This document shows, one piece after another, positions 35,448 through 43,210 of a stretch of DNA of 64,000 bases. Location: positions 1 through 64,000 of the forward strand of contig NZ_JACIDN010000002.1 in NCBI RefSeq assembly GCF_014196345.1, written 5' to 3'. Position 1 is the stretch's first letter. Every line of letters begins with the position of its first letter. The position numbers were made by a program, and so were the translations under genes. The stretch comes from Methylobacterium brachythecii. Lineage in GTDB: Bacteria > Pseudomonadota > Alphaproteobacteria > Rhizobiales > Beijerinckiaceae. The notes under the pieces are model-generated. The model searched no databases and was not told the origin of the DNA. It was given only the letters and a program-made list of their open reading frames with translations.

Positions 35448-37694
35448 CTGAAGCCGGATCACCGCAGCGACGCAGGGCAGAGGCTCGACCTCACCGCCTG
35501 CGACCGCGAGCCCATCCACATCGTCGGAAGCGTGCAACCGCACGGGTTCCTACTCACGCTCGATGCGGCCGCTTTGGTGATCGCGCAGGCGAGCGCGAAC
35601 GCCCCGGCTGGGGCACGCGCCGGTGTCGGCCTCGATGCGGTCTTTCCTGCCTTGGTCGCCGTCGTCCGGCGGTATCTCGACCACCCTTCGACCGAGGACG
35701 GCGCCCACTACCTGCGCACCGTCACCCTCGACGTGGATGACGTGCCTCAGACCTACGAGGTGGCAGCGCATCGGGCCGACGGTCTCGTCGTGCTGGAGCT
35801 TGAGGAGATCACGGGGCTCGACGTCGAGGCCGGGCTCGATGCGCATACCCCGCGATTGCGTGCTTTCGTACAGCGTCTGCGCCAGGCTCATTCGGTCGAG
35901 GAGCTCTGCAACATTGTTGCGGAAGACATCCGGCATATCACGGGCTTCGACCGGGTTCTGGTCTACCGCTTCGACCGCGACTGGCACGGCACCGTGCTCG
36001 CCGAGGACGGCAACGGCGTCCTGCCTTCCTATCTCGACCTGCGGTTTCCCGCCTCCGACATCCCGGTTCAGGCGCGCGAGCTCTACCGCCGCAATCGCCT
36101 GCGCATCATTCCGGACGCGACCTACGAGCCGGTGCCGATCCGACCGACGCTGACGCCGGCGGGCAAGCCGCTCGACCTGGGTCAGTCGGTGCTGCGCTCG
36201 GTCTCACCCGTGCATGTCGAGTACATGCGCAACATGGGCACCGGGGCCTCGATGTCGGTCTCGATCCTGGTGGGCGATGCCCTCTGGGGTCTCGTCTCCT
36301 GCCACAACCGCGATCCACACCGCGTGCCGCTCCAGGCTCGTAATGCCTGCGACTTCCTCACTCAGATCTTCGCCCTGCAGCTCTTCGCGCAGGAACGAGG
36401 AGCCCAGGCCGAGCAGCGCCTGGCGCTGAGTTCCGTGCAATCGCGGCTCCTCGGCTTCATGGCCGAGGAAGACAGCTTTATCGACGGTCTACTGAAGCAC
36501 CCGCACGACGTCCTGGCGCTGGCCAACGCGGCCGGCGCGGCCATCGTCACCGAAGAGCGCTGCCGCCTGATCGGAGAGACGCCCTCCGAGGAGCAGGTCC
36601 GCCTTCTGCACGACTGGCTCTCGGCCCAGACCGACGAGGCCGAGGTGTTTTCGACCGAGGCTCTCTCAGAGAACCTGCCTGAGGCCGGGGCGTTCGCCGA
36701 CAAGGCCAGCGGGCTGCTCGCGATCTCGGTCTCGAAAAAGTACGCGAGCTACATCTTCTGGTTCAGGCCCGAGGTCGTCCGGACCGTCAAATGGGGTGGC
36801 AATCCGATCAAGCCGGTCGCCGAGCCGGACCGCTTGCACCCTCGAAAGTCGTTCGAGATCTGGAAGGAAGAGGTAAAGGGCCGCGCCCTGCCGTGGACCG
36901 TTCCCGAGGTCGAGGCGGCACGTGACCTGCGCACTTCCGTGATCGGTATCGTCCTGCGCCGGGCCGAGGAACTGGCCGCGATGAGCGAAGAACTCCAGCG
37001 CTCGAACAAGGAATTGGAAGCGTTCTCCTACTCGGTGAGCCACGATCTGCGCGCGCCGTTCCGGCACATCGTCGGCTACTCGAATCTGCTGAAGACGCGG
37101 GAAGGCCAGCACCTGTCCGAGAAGGGCCGGCACTACGTCGACACCATCATCGAGGCGGCCTTCTCCGCCGGGACGCTCGTCGACAACCTCCTCGCATTCT
37201 CGCAGATGGGCCGGCACACCCTCAATCGCGTCGCTGGCGACATGAACGCGCTGGTCGAGGAGGAACGTCGCAAGGCAATGCGCGACATTCCCGCCGAGCG
37301 CACGGTTCGCTGGGAGATCGGCCCGCTCGGTCGGGCCCATGCCGATCCGTTCATGCTGCGCCTGGTCATTGAGAACCTGTTCTCGAATGCCCTCAAATAC
37401 AGCCGCGACCGCACCGAATCCGTGATCGAGTTCGGGCGGCTTCCGCCGAAGGATGGCGAGGCCGTCTTCTTCGTTCGCGACAACGGTGTCGGCTTCGACA
37501 TGGCCTATGTCGACAAGCTGTTCGGGGTGTTTCAGCGCCTTCACCGCGTCGAGGATTTCGAGGGCACCGGCATCGGGCTCGCGAACGTTCGCAGGATCGT
37601 CGAGCGCCACGGTGGTCACACCTGGGCCGAAGGCAAGCTCGGCGAGGGCGCGACATTCTTCTTCACATTGCCCCTGCGTGGGGAGGACATCTGA
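35448..37694 (+). CDS. bphP: Bacteriophytochrome sensor histidine kinase
   Basis: This is a red/far-red photoreceptor kinase. The biliverdin-binding Cys lies in TACDREPIHIVGSVQPHGF (residue 18 if translation begins at CTG 35448). The PAS_2 domain follows, then GAF with the PASDIP signature near 202, PHY with PRKSFEIWKEEV near 465, DHp with SYSVSHDLRAPF (phosphorylated His near 532) and an HATPase with NLFSNALKYS, DNGVGFD and GTGIGLANVRRI. No ATG/GTG/TTG exists in frame before the Cys. GTG 35532 would lose it, so CTG 35448, 4 bases after GGAGG, is proposed. It is followed 2 bases later by a response regulator gene. It sits inside the island. Confidence 0.93.
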   Translation: MKPDHRSDAGQRLDLTACDREPIHIVGSVQPHGFLLTLDAAALVIAQASANAPAGARAGVGLDAVFPALVAVVRRYLDHPSTEDGAHYLRTVTLDVDDVPQTYEVAAHRADGLVVLELEEITGLDVEAGLDAHTPRLRAFVQRLRQAHSVEELCNIVAEDIRHITGFDRVLVYRFDRDWHGTVLAEDGNGVLPSYLDLRFPASDIPVQARELYRRNRLRIIPDATYEPVPIRPTLTPAGKPLDLGQSVLRSVSPVHVEYMRNMGTGASMSVSILVGDALWGLVSCHNRDPHRVPLQARNACDFLTQIFALQLFAQERGAQAEQRLALSSVQSRLLGFMAEEDSFIDGLLKHPHDVLALANAAGAAIVTEERCRLIGETPSEEQVRLLHDWLSAQTDEAEVFSTEALSENLPEAGAFADKASGLLAISVSKKYASYIFWFRPEVVRTVKWGGNPIKPVAEPDRLHPRKSFEIWKEEVKGRALPWTVPEVEAARDLRTSVIGIVLRRAEELAAMSEELQRSNKELEAFSYSVSHDLRAPFRHIVGYSNLLKTREGQHLSEKGRHYVDTIIEAAFSAGTLVDNLLAFSQMGRHTLNRVAGDMNALVEEERRKAMRDIPAERTVRWEIGPLGRAHADPFMLRLVIENLFSNALKYSRDRTESVIEFGRLPPKDGEAVFFVRDNGVGFDMAYVDKLFGVFQRLHRVEDFEGTGIGLANVRRIVERHGGHTWAEGKLGEGATFFFTLPLRGEDI

Positions 37695-37696
37695 CG

Positions 37697-38158
37697 ATGG
37701 CGAACCTGAAGCCGATCCTGCTCGTCGAAGACAACCCGAACGACATCGAGCTCACACTCGCGGCGCTGGAAGCCGGCCAACTCGCCAACGACATCGTCAT
37801 CTGCCGGGACGGGGCTGAAGCGCTCGACTTCGTCTACCGCCGAGGTCCGCACGAGAAGCGTGAAGCTCAGGATCCGGCCGTGGTCCTGCTCGACCTGAAG
37901 CTGCCCAAGGTCGACGGGCTTGAGGTGCTGGCCGCACTCAAGAAAGACCCGCAAACGCGGGCCATTCCGATCGTGATGCTGACATCCTCGCGAGAGGAGA
38001 CCGACGTCGTCCGTTCCTATGATTTGGGCGTGAACGCTTTCGTGGTGAAGCCCGTTGGGTTCGATGAATTCTTCGCCGCGATCAAGGAGCTCGGCGTGTT
38101 CTGGGCCGTGCTGAACGAGCCGCCACCGCACAGAGGAGGCTGGCCATCGAACGTCTGA
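37697..38158 (+). CDS. Response regulator (Rcp1-like) paired with the phytochrome
   Basis: The 153-residue stand-alone receiver domain has acidic residues in ILLVEDNPNDIELT, acceptor Asp in VVLLDLKLPKVDG, Thr in VMLTSS and Lys in FVVKPVGFDEF. The NPND and PKVDG motifs are those of Rcp1-type regulators commonly encoded after phytochromes. Its position 2 bases after bphP makes it the probable phosphotransfer partner. The stop overlaps the next ATG by one base. Confidence 0.92.
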   Translation: MANLKPILLVEDNPNDIELTLAALEAGQLANDIVICRDGAEALDFVYRRGPHEKREAQDPAVVLLDLKLPKVDGLEVLAALKKDPQTRAIPIVMLTSSREETDVVRSYDLGVNAFVVKPVGFDEFFAAIKELGVFWAVLNEPPPHRGGWPSNV

Positions 38159-39882
38159 TGGAAGGCGACGGTAGCCCAGTCCGCATCCTCCATCTGGAGG
38201 ATAGCGACCTCGACGCCGAGCTGATCGAGGCCGTCCTGGAAGGGGTCGGCCACCCCTGCGTGATCGAGCGTGTGATGGACCGGCCGGCCTTCGCGGCAGC
38301 TGCCCAGCCGGACGCCCACGACCTCATCCTTGCCGATTACGTGCTGCCGACCTTCGACGGCATCAACGCGCTGGCCATCGCCCGCGAGCAGTGCCCCGAG
38401 ACGCCCTTCGTGTTCGTTTCCGGCACCCTTGGCGAGGACCGGGCGGTCGAGGCGCTCAAGAACGGCGCCGTCGACTACGTGACGAAGCAGCGTCTCGATC
38501 GCCTGCCGCGCACCGTCCTGAGAGCGCTCTCGGAAGCTCGGCTCAAAGCTGACAAGCGCGCAGCCGAAGCTGCTCTTCAGGCGCTCAACGAGACGCTGGA
38601 GATTCGCATCGTCGAGCGCACCCGCGAACTCGCCAATGCCAATGCCGAATTGCATCTTCAGATCGCCGAGCGCGAACGCATCGAACAAGCCCTGCGACTC
38701 GCCCAGCGCTTAGAGGCGGTGGGACAACTGACCAGCGGTGTCGCGCACGACTTCAACAACCTGCTGACCGTGATCGCGGGAAACATTGAGTTCCTGGTCA
38801 ACGACGTCACGACCGACCGGTCGAAGCGCCGCCTAACGATGATGAAGCAGGCGGCCGAGCGCGGGGCGAGCCTCACGGCCCAACTCCTCGCCTTCTCTCG
38901 GCGGCAACAATTGGAGCCGACCCCGGTCAGCCTGAACCAGACCGTCGCCTCGATGCGCGATTTGCTTCAGAGTTCCATCGGGGGTGCCGTAAGGATCGAG
39001 ACGACCCTGCAGGAGGGGCTTTGGCCGGCCTTGGTCGACGCGACCCAGATCGAGCTCGTCATCCTCAACCTCGCCATCAACGCCCGCGACGCGATGGCGG
39101 TCGGCGGATGCCTGACCATCGAGACTGCCAACGTCACGGTGACCGGTACCCAAACCCGGCCTGAGCAACCGATGCCCGGCGAGTACGTGATGGTGGCGGT
39201 CAGCGACACGGGAACCGGTATGCCGCCCGAGGTGGTCGAGCGCGTCTTCGAGCCGTTCTTTACCACCAAGGAAGTCGGCAAGGGTTCTGGCCTCGGCCTG
39301 GCGCAGGCCTACGGCTTCGTGAAGCAATCGGGTGGCGGCATCCGGATCGATACCGTCGTCGGCGAAGGCACCTCGATCAAAGTCTATCTGCCGCGGGTTG
39401 AGGGCGTGGCCGAAGCCCCTCCCAAAGGCCCGTGTGCGAACGATTTTGCGGCCCTGCCGGATTCGGATGGCAAGCCTGCGGTGCTCGTCGTCGACGACGA
39501 CAGTGCAGTCCGCGAGGTCACCACCACCCGCTTGTCCGAGGCCGGCTACGACGTGCGCGAGGCGGGATCCGGCCTGGCGGCCTTGGCCTCGCTGGAGGCG
39601 GATGTGCACGTTGCCGCCGTCGTCCTGGACTTCGCCATGCCCGGCATGAACGGAGCCGAGGCGGCGGTCGAGATCCGCAAGCGTTGGCCTGGTCTGCCGA
39701 TCCTGTTCGTGACCGGCTACGCCGATACCAAGGCCCTGATGAAGGCCGGCGCCATCGGTGCTGACGGCATCGTGCAGAAGCCGTTCCGGGACGGTGATCT
39801 CGAACGCAAGGTCGCCGAGGTCATCGCCAAACGGCCGACGGCGGGCCTTCGACTTGTGTCGGGTGGAACATCGGCGTTCTGA
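38158..39882 (+). CDS. Hybrid histidine kinase (receiver-kinase-receiver)
   Basis: The 574-residue protein has an N-terminal receiver (about 8-125, acceptor Asp in [13 protein letters not shown], Lys in YVTKQRL) and a coiled coil (about 130-185, [20 protein letters not shown]). A HisKA/HATPase kinase follows ([44 protein letters not shown]), then a C-terminal receiver ([20 protein letters not shown]). It has no membrane segment. As third gene of the phytochrome operon it probably receives or relays phosphate from the light signal. The final output is unknown because no DNA-binding regulator is encoded here. Confidence 0.92.
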   Translation: MEGDGSPVRILHLEDSDLDAELIEAVLEGVGHPCVIERVMDRPAFAAAAQPDAHDLILADYVLPTFDGINALAIAREQCPETPFVFVSGTLGEDRAVEALKNGAVDYVTKQRLDRLPRTVLRALSEARLKADKRAAEAALQALNETLEIRIVERTRELANANAELHLQIAERERIEQALRLAQRLEAVGQLTSGVAHDFNNLLTVIAGNIEFLVNDVTTDRSKRRLTMMKQAAERGASLTAQLLAFSRRQQLEPTPVSLNQTVASMRDLLQSSIGGAVRIETTLQEGLWPALVDATQIELVILNLAINARDAMAVGGCLTIETANVTVTGTQTRPEQPMPGEYVMVAVSDTGTGMPPEVVERVFEPFFTTKEVGKGSGLGLAQAYGFVKQSGGGIRIDTVVGEGTSIKVYLPRVEGVAEAPPKGPCANDFAALPDSDGKPAVLVVDDDSAVREVTTTRLSEAGYDVREAGSGLAALASLEADVHVAAVVLDFAMPGMNGAEAAVEIRKRWPGLPILFVTGYADTKALMKAGAIGADGIVQKPFRDGDLERKVAEVIAKRPTAGLRLVSGGTSAF

Positions 39883-40201
39883 CCCGCGAGGCTGCCGAAC
39901 CACAACAGACCGGATCAGACGCAGACTTAGACTTATGCTGCAGCAGATTTTGACCGCTGGGATGCCGTAGCGGGTTTTCCGGCCCTTAGCGCATCAGGTT
40001 GGTCGTTGCCGTCCTGAGCCTTCCCGTCGAATCTAACGGCACTGTTCGAACGGCACGCCGCTCACGATCCGTACAGCTTGGGACCAGGGTCGCAGGGGCG
40101 AACGCGGTCAGCCGTACTCATACACTGCACACCCATTGCACCCCCGATCACATATCAGGGGTGCAACACGGGCGACGACAAAGCGTAAGCTGTTGAAATT
40201 G
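39883..40201. other. Right end of the island, no gene
   Basis: This stretch lies between the hybrid kinase gene and attR and contains the inverted repeat described at 40136. No coding frame of quality was found. Confidence 0.5.
40136..40166. repeat. Inverted repeat near attR
   Basis: TTGCACCCC (40136-40144) and GGGGTGCAA (40158-40166) form a perfect 9-bp stem with a 13-base loop. The left arm plus one base repeats at 23036-23045 near attL. It may bind the integrase or excisionase, or terminate tRNA transcription. Confidence 0.5.
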
Positions 40202-40247
40202 CTGGTGCCGCTTGAGGGATTCGAACCCCCGACCCCCTCATTACGAA
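40202..40247. repeat. attR: 46-bp core inside tRNA-Thr
   Basis: This is identical to 22873-22918. It rebuilds the 3' half of the tRNA, so the gene stays functional after integration. Confidence 0.95.
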
Positions 40248-40278
40248 TGAGGTGCTCTACCAGCTGAGCTAAAGCGGC
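40203..40278 (-). tRNA. tRNA-Thr(CGT)
   Basis: The 76-base cloverleaf includes an encoded CCA (TGG on the plus strand at 40203-40205). The acceptor stem GCCGCTT/AAGCGGC, D-loop AGCTCAGCTGGTAGAGC, anticodon loop TTCGTAA (anticodon CGT) and T-loop GTTCGAATCCC are all visible. The 3' half is duplicated at 22873 as the footprint of island integration. Confidence 0.97.
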
Positions 40279-40393
40279 TCAGACGGCTCAGGCAGATCGC
40301 CGAGTCGTCCTGGTGGGCACAGGCTCTTAGAGACCGTGCGCCACCTTGGCAAGGCTTCCGCAGACACAGTCGAGAGGGGCGACACGCCCCCTG

Positions 40394-40873
40394 TCACCAC
40401 ATCCGGCGCGCGGAAAAGCCGGCTCGCTTCGAGGCGGCGACGGCGCTGCAGATCGAGCGGTCGATCTCGAGCAGGATGTTCGAGCCGGCGACGACCCGGC
40501 CGGACGCGTCGCGCAACGGCGTCGGGTAGGGCATGAAGCAAACCTCGCGGCCATCCGGCCGCTCGAGGATGTGCTGGATGCCGCGTACGGCCCGCCCTTC
40601 CCTCAGCGCCACGGCCATGGAGCACTCGTCATGAGCCAGCTCCGAGCCGTCGGCCTCGAAAAGCCGCCAGGAGCCGCACCAACGGGCTTTCCCCAGGACG
40701 GGACGGAAGCCCCACAGCTTGGCCGCTGCATCGTTGTAATAGGTGAGCCAGCCTTCGGCGTCGGTCGTGTAGAGGGCCGCCGGAATCTCGCGAAACAGCT
40801 CCGCCCGCGAGGGCTCGTAATTCCAATCGGAATCAGGTGCGTCGAAGTCGTAGTCGATGCCTTCGAGGTCCAT
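40394..40873 (-). CDS. Stand-alone PAS domain protein
   Basis: The 159-residue protein has one PAS domain (FREIPAALYTTDAEGWLTYY, NDAAAKLWGFRPVLGKARWC, IQHILERPDGREVCFMPYPT, PLRDASGRVVAGSNILLEI). GGGAGGG lies just before ATG 40873, fixing the start although the frame continues upstream. There is no output domain. Small PAS proteins of this type in Methylobacterium may act as sensory adaptors for kinases. It lies just outside the island. Confidence 0.8.
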   Translation of the reverse strand: MDLEGIDYDFDAPDSDWNYEPSRAELFREIPAALYTTDAEGWLTYYNDAAAKLWGFRPVLGKARWCGSWRLFEADGSELAHDECSMAVALREGRAVRGIQHILERPDGREVCFMPYPTPLRDASGRVVAGSNILLEIDRSICSAVAASKRAGFSARRMW

Positions 40874-41323
40874 TGTCCCTCCCGCGACAGACGAGCCGAG
40901 GCCCATGGCGGAAGCCGGAACCGGCTCCCGTTTGCCCCCATCTGTCGCGTGTACCTGTGAACCCTCCGGTCGCTTTTCGCGGGCCGCTGAAGGCTCATCG
41001 GTGAGCGCCGGCGGGCGCGCACTCCAGATCGTCCAACCCATCAGGATTGTGCCTGAACAGCTTCCGGGGGCGGTTGCTGTCCCGACGCCATGACCGGGAT
41101 GACCGGTCTGGGCTCTCATGCTGGGCCGTGTACGGACACACTGGTAAAAACATGAAAAAAACTTCGACGCAAGAGGCGGAAGCCGTTGGTGCGATGCGAT
41201 ATTTTGCCTTTTGCAGAGCAACGTGGTCTGGTCCCTCCGATGCATTTTAATCCCGACTACAGCTCGGAAATTCGAGGCTTCGGTCGTTGATGTGGGACTC
41301 GTGGCTGCCCTAGAGTCGCCGGC
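40874..41323. other. Intergenic region, no gene seen
   Basis: This divergent region lies between the PAS gene and the exonuclease gene. Short frames lack starts or recognisable content. It presumably holds both promoters. Confidence 0.4.
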
Positions 41324-42247
41324 ATGGACGCGATCGCGATCGACTTCGAAACGGCGAATGAGCGACGCGACAGCGCCTGCGCCGTCGGCGTGGCCTGGAT
41401 CGAGGATGGCCGCGTCGTACGGCGCGAGACACGGCTGATTAGGCCGCCGGAACTGCGCTTCTCGCCGGGCAACATCCGTATCCACGGTATCCTGCCCGCC
41501 GACGTCCGCGACCAACCAAACCTGCCCGAGGCGATGGAGGCATTTCTGCCCGACCTGTCGAACCGGCTGGTGCTCGCCCACAATGCCGGCTTCGACATGG
41601 GCGTACTCGCAGCCTCGCTGGCCGCATGGGGCAAGCCCATGCCGGCGGTCGCGTATCTCTGCACACTGCGGGTCGCGCGACAGGTGTTTCCCGATCCCGC
41701 CGGATGTGGGCTGGCCAAAGTCGCTGCGCGCCTTGGCATCCGGTTCGAGCACCACGATGCAGGCGAGGACGCCTATGCCTGCGCCGAGATCGCCCTGGCG
41801 GCGATGCGCGAGATCGGGGCGACGAGAGTCGCGGCGCTGCCGCGCCTCCTGAACATGCCGGCGGCGCTACTGCCAGGCGGTTACCGTCCCGATACAGAGA
41901 GCAGGCGTTCGACCGCCTCACGCGCGCTGCTATCCGGACAGCAGCAGCCGAAGCCGGCACCCGACTTGCGCTTCTCGGTCCGCGGCAGCACGGGAAATCA
42001 CTACGGGATCGCGCTGGAGGAGCGCAGCTTCGGCCTCTACCTGCGCTGCGACTGTATCGCCGGCCGGCACCGCAGGCGCTGCCGCCATGTCGACGCGATG
42101 ATCGACGGGGACGTCACCGATCTGATCTCCGGAAATTTCGCCGACATCGAACGGCTGCGTCTTCGCATTCTGGCTGCAGACGGCCTCGTGGAACCGAGCC
42201 GGGCCCGAGCCCAGGTCGAGCTGCGCCGGCAGTTCGGCTTCGCGTGA
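41324..42247 (+). CDS. DEDDh 3'-5' exonuclease with SWIM-like zinc C-terminus
   Basis: The 307-residue protein has an N-terminal exonuclease domain of the DnaQ/RNase T type. Asp and Glu lie in AIDFETAN, the second Asp in LVLAHNAGFDMGVL, and His and Asp in HHDAGEDAYACA, completing DEDDh. A C-terminal region from about 220 has RCDCIAG and RRRCRHVDAM, a CxC...CxH arrangement like a SWIM zinc finger. SWIM modules bind DNA or proteins, so the protein may be a repair or processing nuclease. No polymerase context is present. Confidence 0.82.
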   Translation: MDAIAIDFETANERRDSACAVGVAWIEDGRVVRRETRLIRPPELRFSPGNIRIHGILPADVRDQPNLPEAMEAFLPDLSNRLVLAHNAGFDMGVLAASLAAWGKPMPAVAYLCTLRVARQVFPDPAGCGLAKVAARLGIRFEHHDAGEDAYACAEIALAAMREIGATRVAALPRLLNMPAALLPGGYRPDTESRRSTASRALLSGQQQPKPAPDLRFSVRGSTGNHYGIALEERSFGLYLRCDCIAGRHRRRCRHVDAMIDGDVTDLISGNFADIERLRLRILAADGLVEPSRARAQVELRRQFGFA

Positions 42248-42253
42248 AACGCT

Positions 42254-42487
42254 TCAGCGACGTGAGGCAGGCGTGCGCAGCGGCTCGATGCTCACGGCGC
42301 GGCGCCAGAGCTGCAGCATGATCCAGGTGGCGCCGAGGCTGAAGACCGCCATCAGGATGTGGCCGATCGTGTCGCCGAGTTCGAGGAGCCCAGCGAGTGC
42401 CCAGCCGGCGGCTACGGCCGCCGCGAACACTTCGGTCCCGACCAGCACCATCAGGCTGACGATCGTGATCAGGTTACGGGTGTTCAC
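42254..42487 (-). CDS. Small two-helix membrane protein
   Basis: The 77-residue product starts at GTG 42487 and has two hydrophobic helices (LITIVSLMVLVGTEVFAAAV and IGHILMAVFSLGATWIML) with an Arg-rich tail. It lies between the exonuclease gene and actR. The function is unknown. Confidence 0.65.
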   Translation of the reverse strand: MNTRNLITIVSLMVLVGTEVFAAAVAAGWALAGLLELGDTIGHILMAVFSLGATWIMLQLWRRAVSIEPLRTPASRR

Positions 42488-42571
42488 GGGCTACGACCCT
42501 GTCTTCCATCTCGGCTTGCACGCGCAGTAGCGCGAGAGCACCCGCACGTGCAACCGATGCCCTTCGGCAGG

Positions 42572-43174
42572 TCAGCGCGGTGCGCGCTTGGCGAGGATCC
42601 GCTGCAGCGTGCGCCGATGCATGTTCAGCCGACGCGCCGTCTCCGACACGTTGCGCTGGCACAGCTCGTAGACGCGCTGGATATGCTCCCAGCGCACACG
42701 GTCCGCCGACATCGGGTTCTCCGGCGGATCGGCCCGTTCGCCCGGCTGGGCCATGAGCGTTCCGTGAATTTCGTCGGCGTCGGCCGGCTTCGCGAGATAG
42801 TCGAAGGCACCGAGCTTCACGGCCGTCACGGCCGTCGCGATGTTACCGTAGCCGGTGAGTACGACGCCGCGTGCCTCCGGACGACGCTCCTTGAGGCGAG
42901 CGATCACATCGAGCCCGTTGCCGTCGCCGAGCCGCATGTCGATGACGGCGAAGGCCGGCGGTTCGCGGTCGACGGCCGCGACGCCCTCGGCGACGCTCTC
43001 CGCGACCTGCACCTGATAGCCGCGCGCCTCCATGGCGCGGGCGAGCCTCGTCGAGAACGGCCGGTCGTCGTCGAGGATCAGCAGGCTGCGGTCGCTGAAC
43101 GCGGCGAGCGGATCGGAATCGGACAGCACCACCGGATCGGTAACATGGGTCGGCGCCCCGCTTTGGGTGAGCAT
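42572..43174 (-). CDS. actR: Redox response regulator ActR/RegA
   Basis: The 200-residue regulator has a receiver with acidic pair in LLILDDDRPF, acceptor Asp in AVIDMRLGDGNGL and Lys in DYLAKPADADE. A Pro-containing linker and a Fis-type helix-turn-helix follow (VYELCQRNVSETARRLNMHR, RTLQRILAKRAPR). This is the classical RegA/PrrA/ActR architecture, a global regulator of respiration, carbon and nitrogen metabolism in response to redox. AGAGGA precedes the ATG. It lies directly downstream of actS on the same strand. Confidence 0.95.
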   Translation of the reverse strand: MLTQSGAPTHVTDPVVLSDSDPLAAFSDRSLLILDDDRPFSTRLARAMEARGYQVQVAESVAEGVAAVDREPPAFAVIDMRLGDGNGLDVIARLKERRPEARGVVLTGYGNIATAVTAVKLGAFDYLAKPADADEIHGTLMAQPGERADPPENPMSADRVRWEHIQRVYELCQRNVSETARRLNMHRRTLQRILAKRAPR

Positions 43175-43210
43175 GCCACTATCCTCTCAGTCGGGCGTAC
43201 AATCTAAGCG

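Larger units (their letters stand above)
22919..40247. mobile_element. 17.3-kb tRNA-Thr-integrated genomic island
   Basis: The element is delimited by the 46-bp direct repeats. A tyrosine integrase reads inward from the attL side and AlpA follows it. Contents in order: integrase, AlpA, a DUF6953/DUF2158 pair, DUF6894, a serine recombinase, small genes, a tape-measure protein, a replication protein, a ribbon-helix-helix cassette, and a bacteriophytochrome operon next to attR. No capsid, portal, terminase, relaxase or type IV secretion genes are seen, so it is neither a full prophage nor a self-conjugative element. It could be a satellite, a degraded prophage or a non-viral integrative element. 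Because the phytochrome operon has host-like composition, nested insertions cannot be excluded. Confidence 0.88.
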
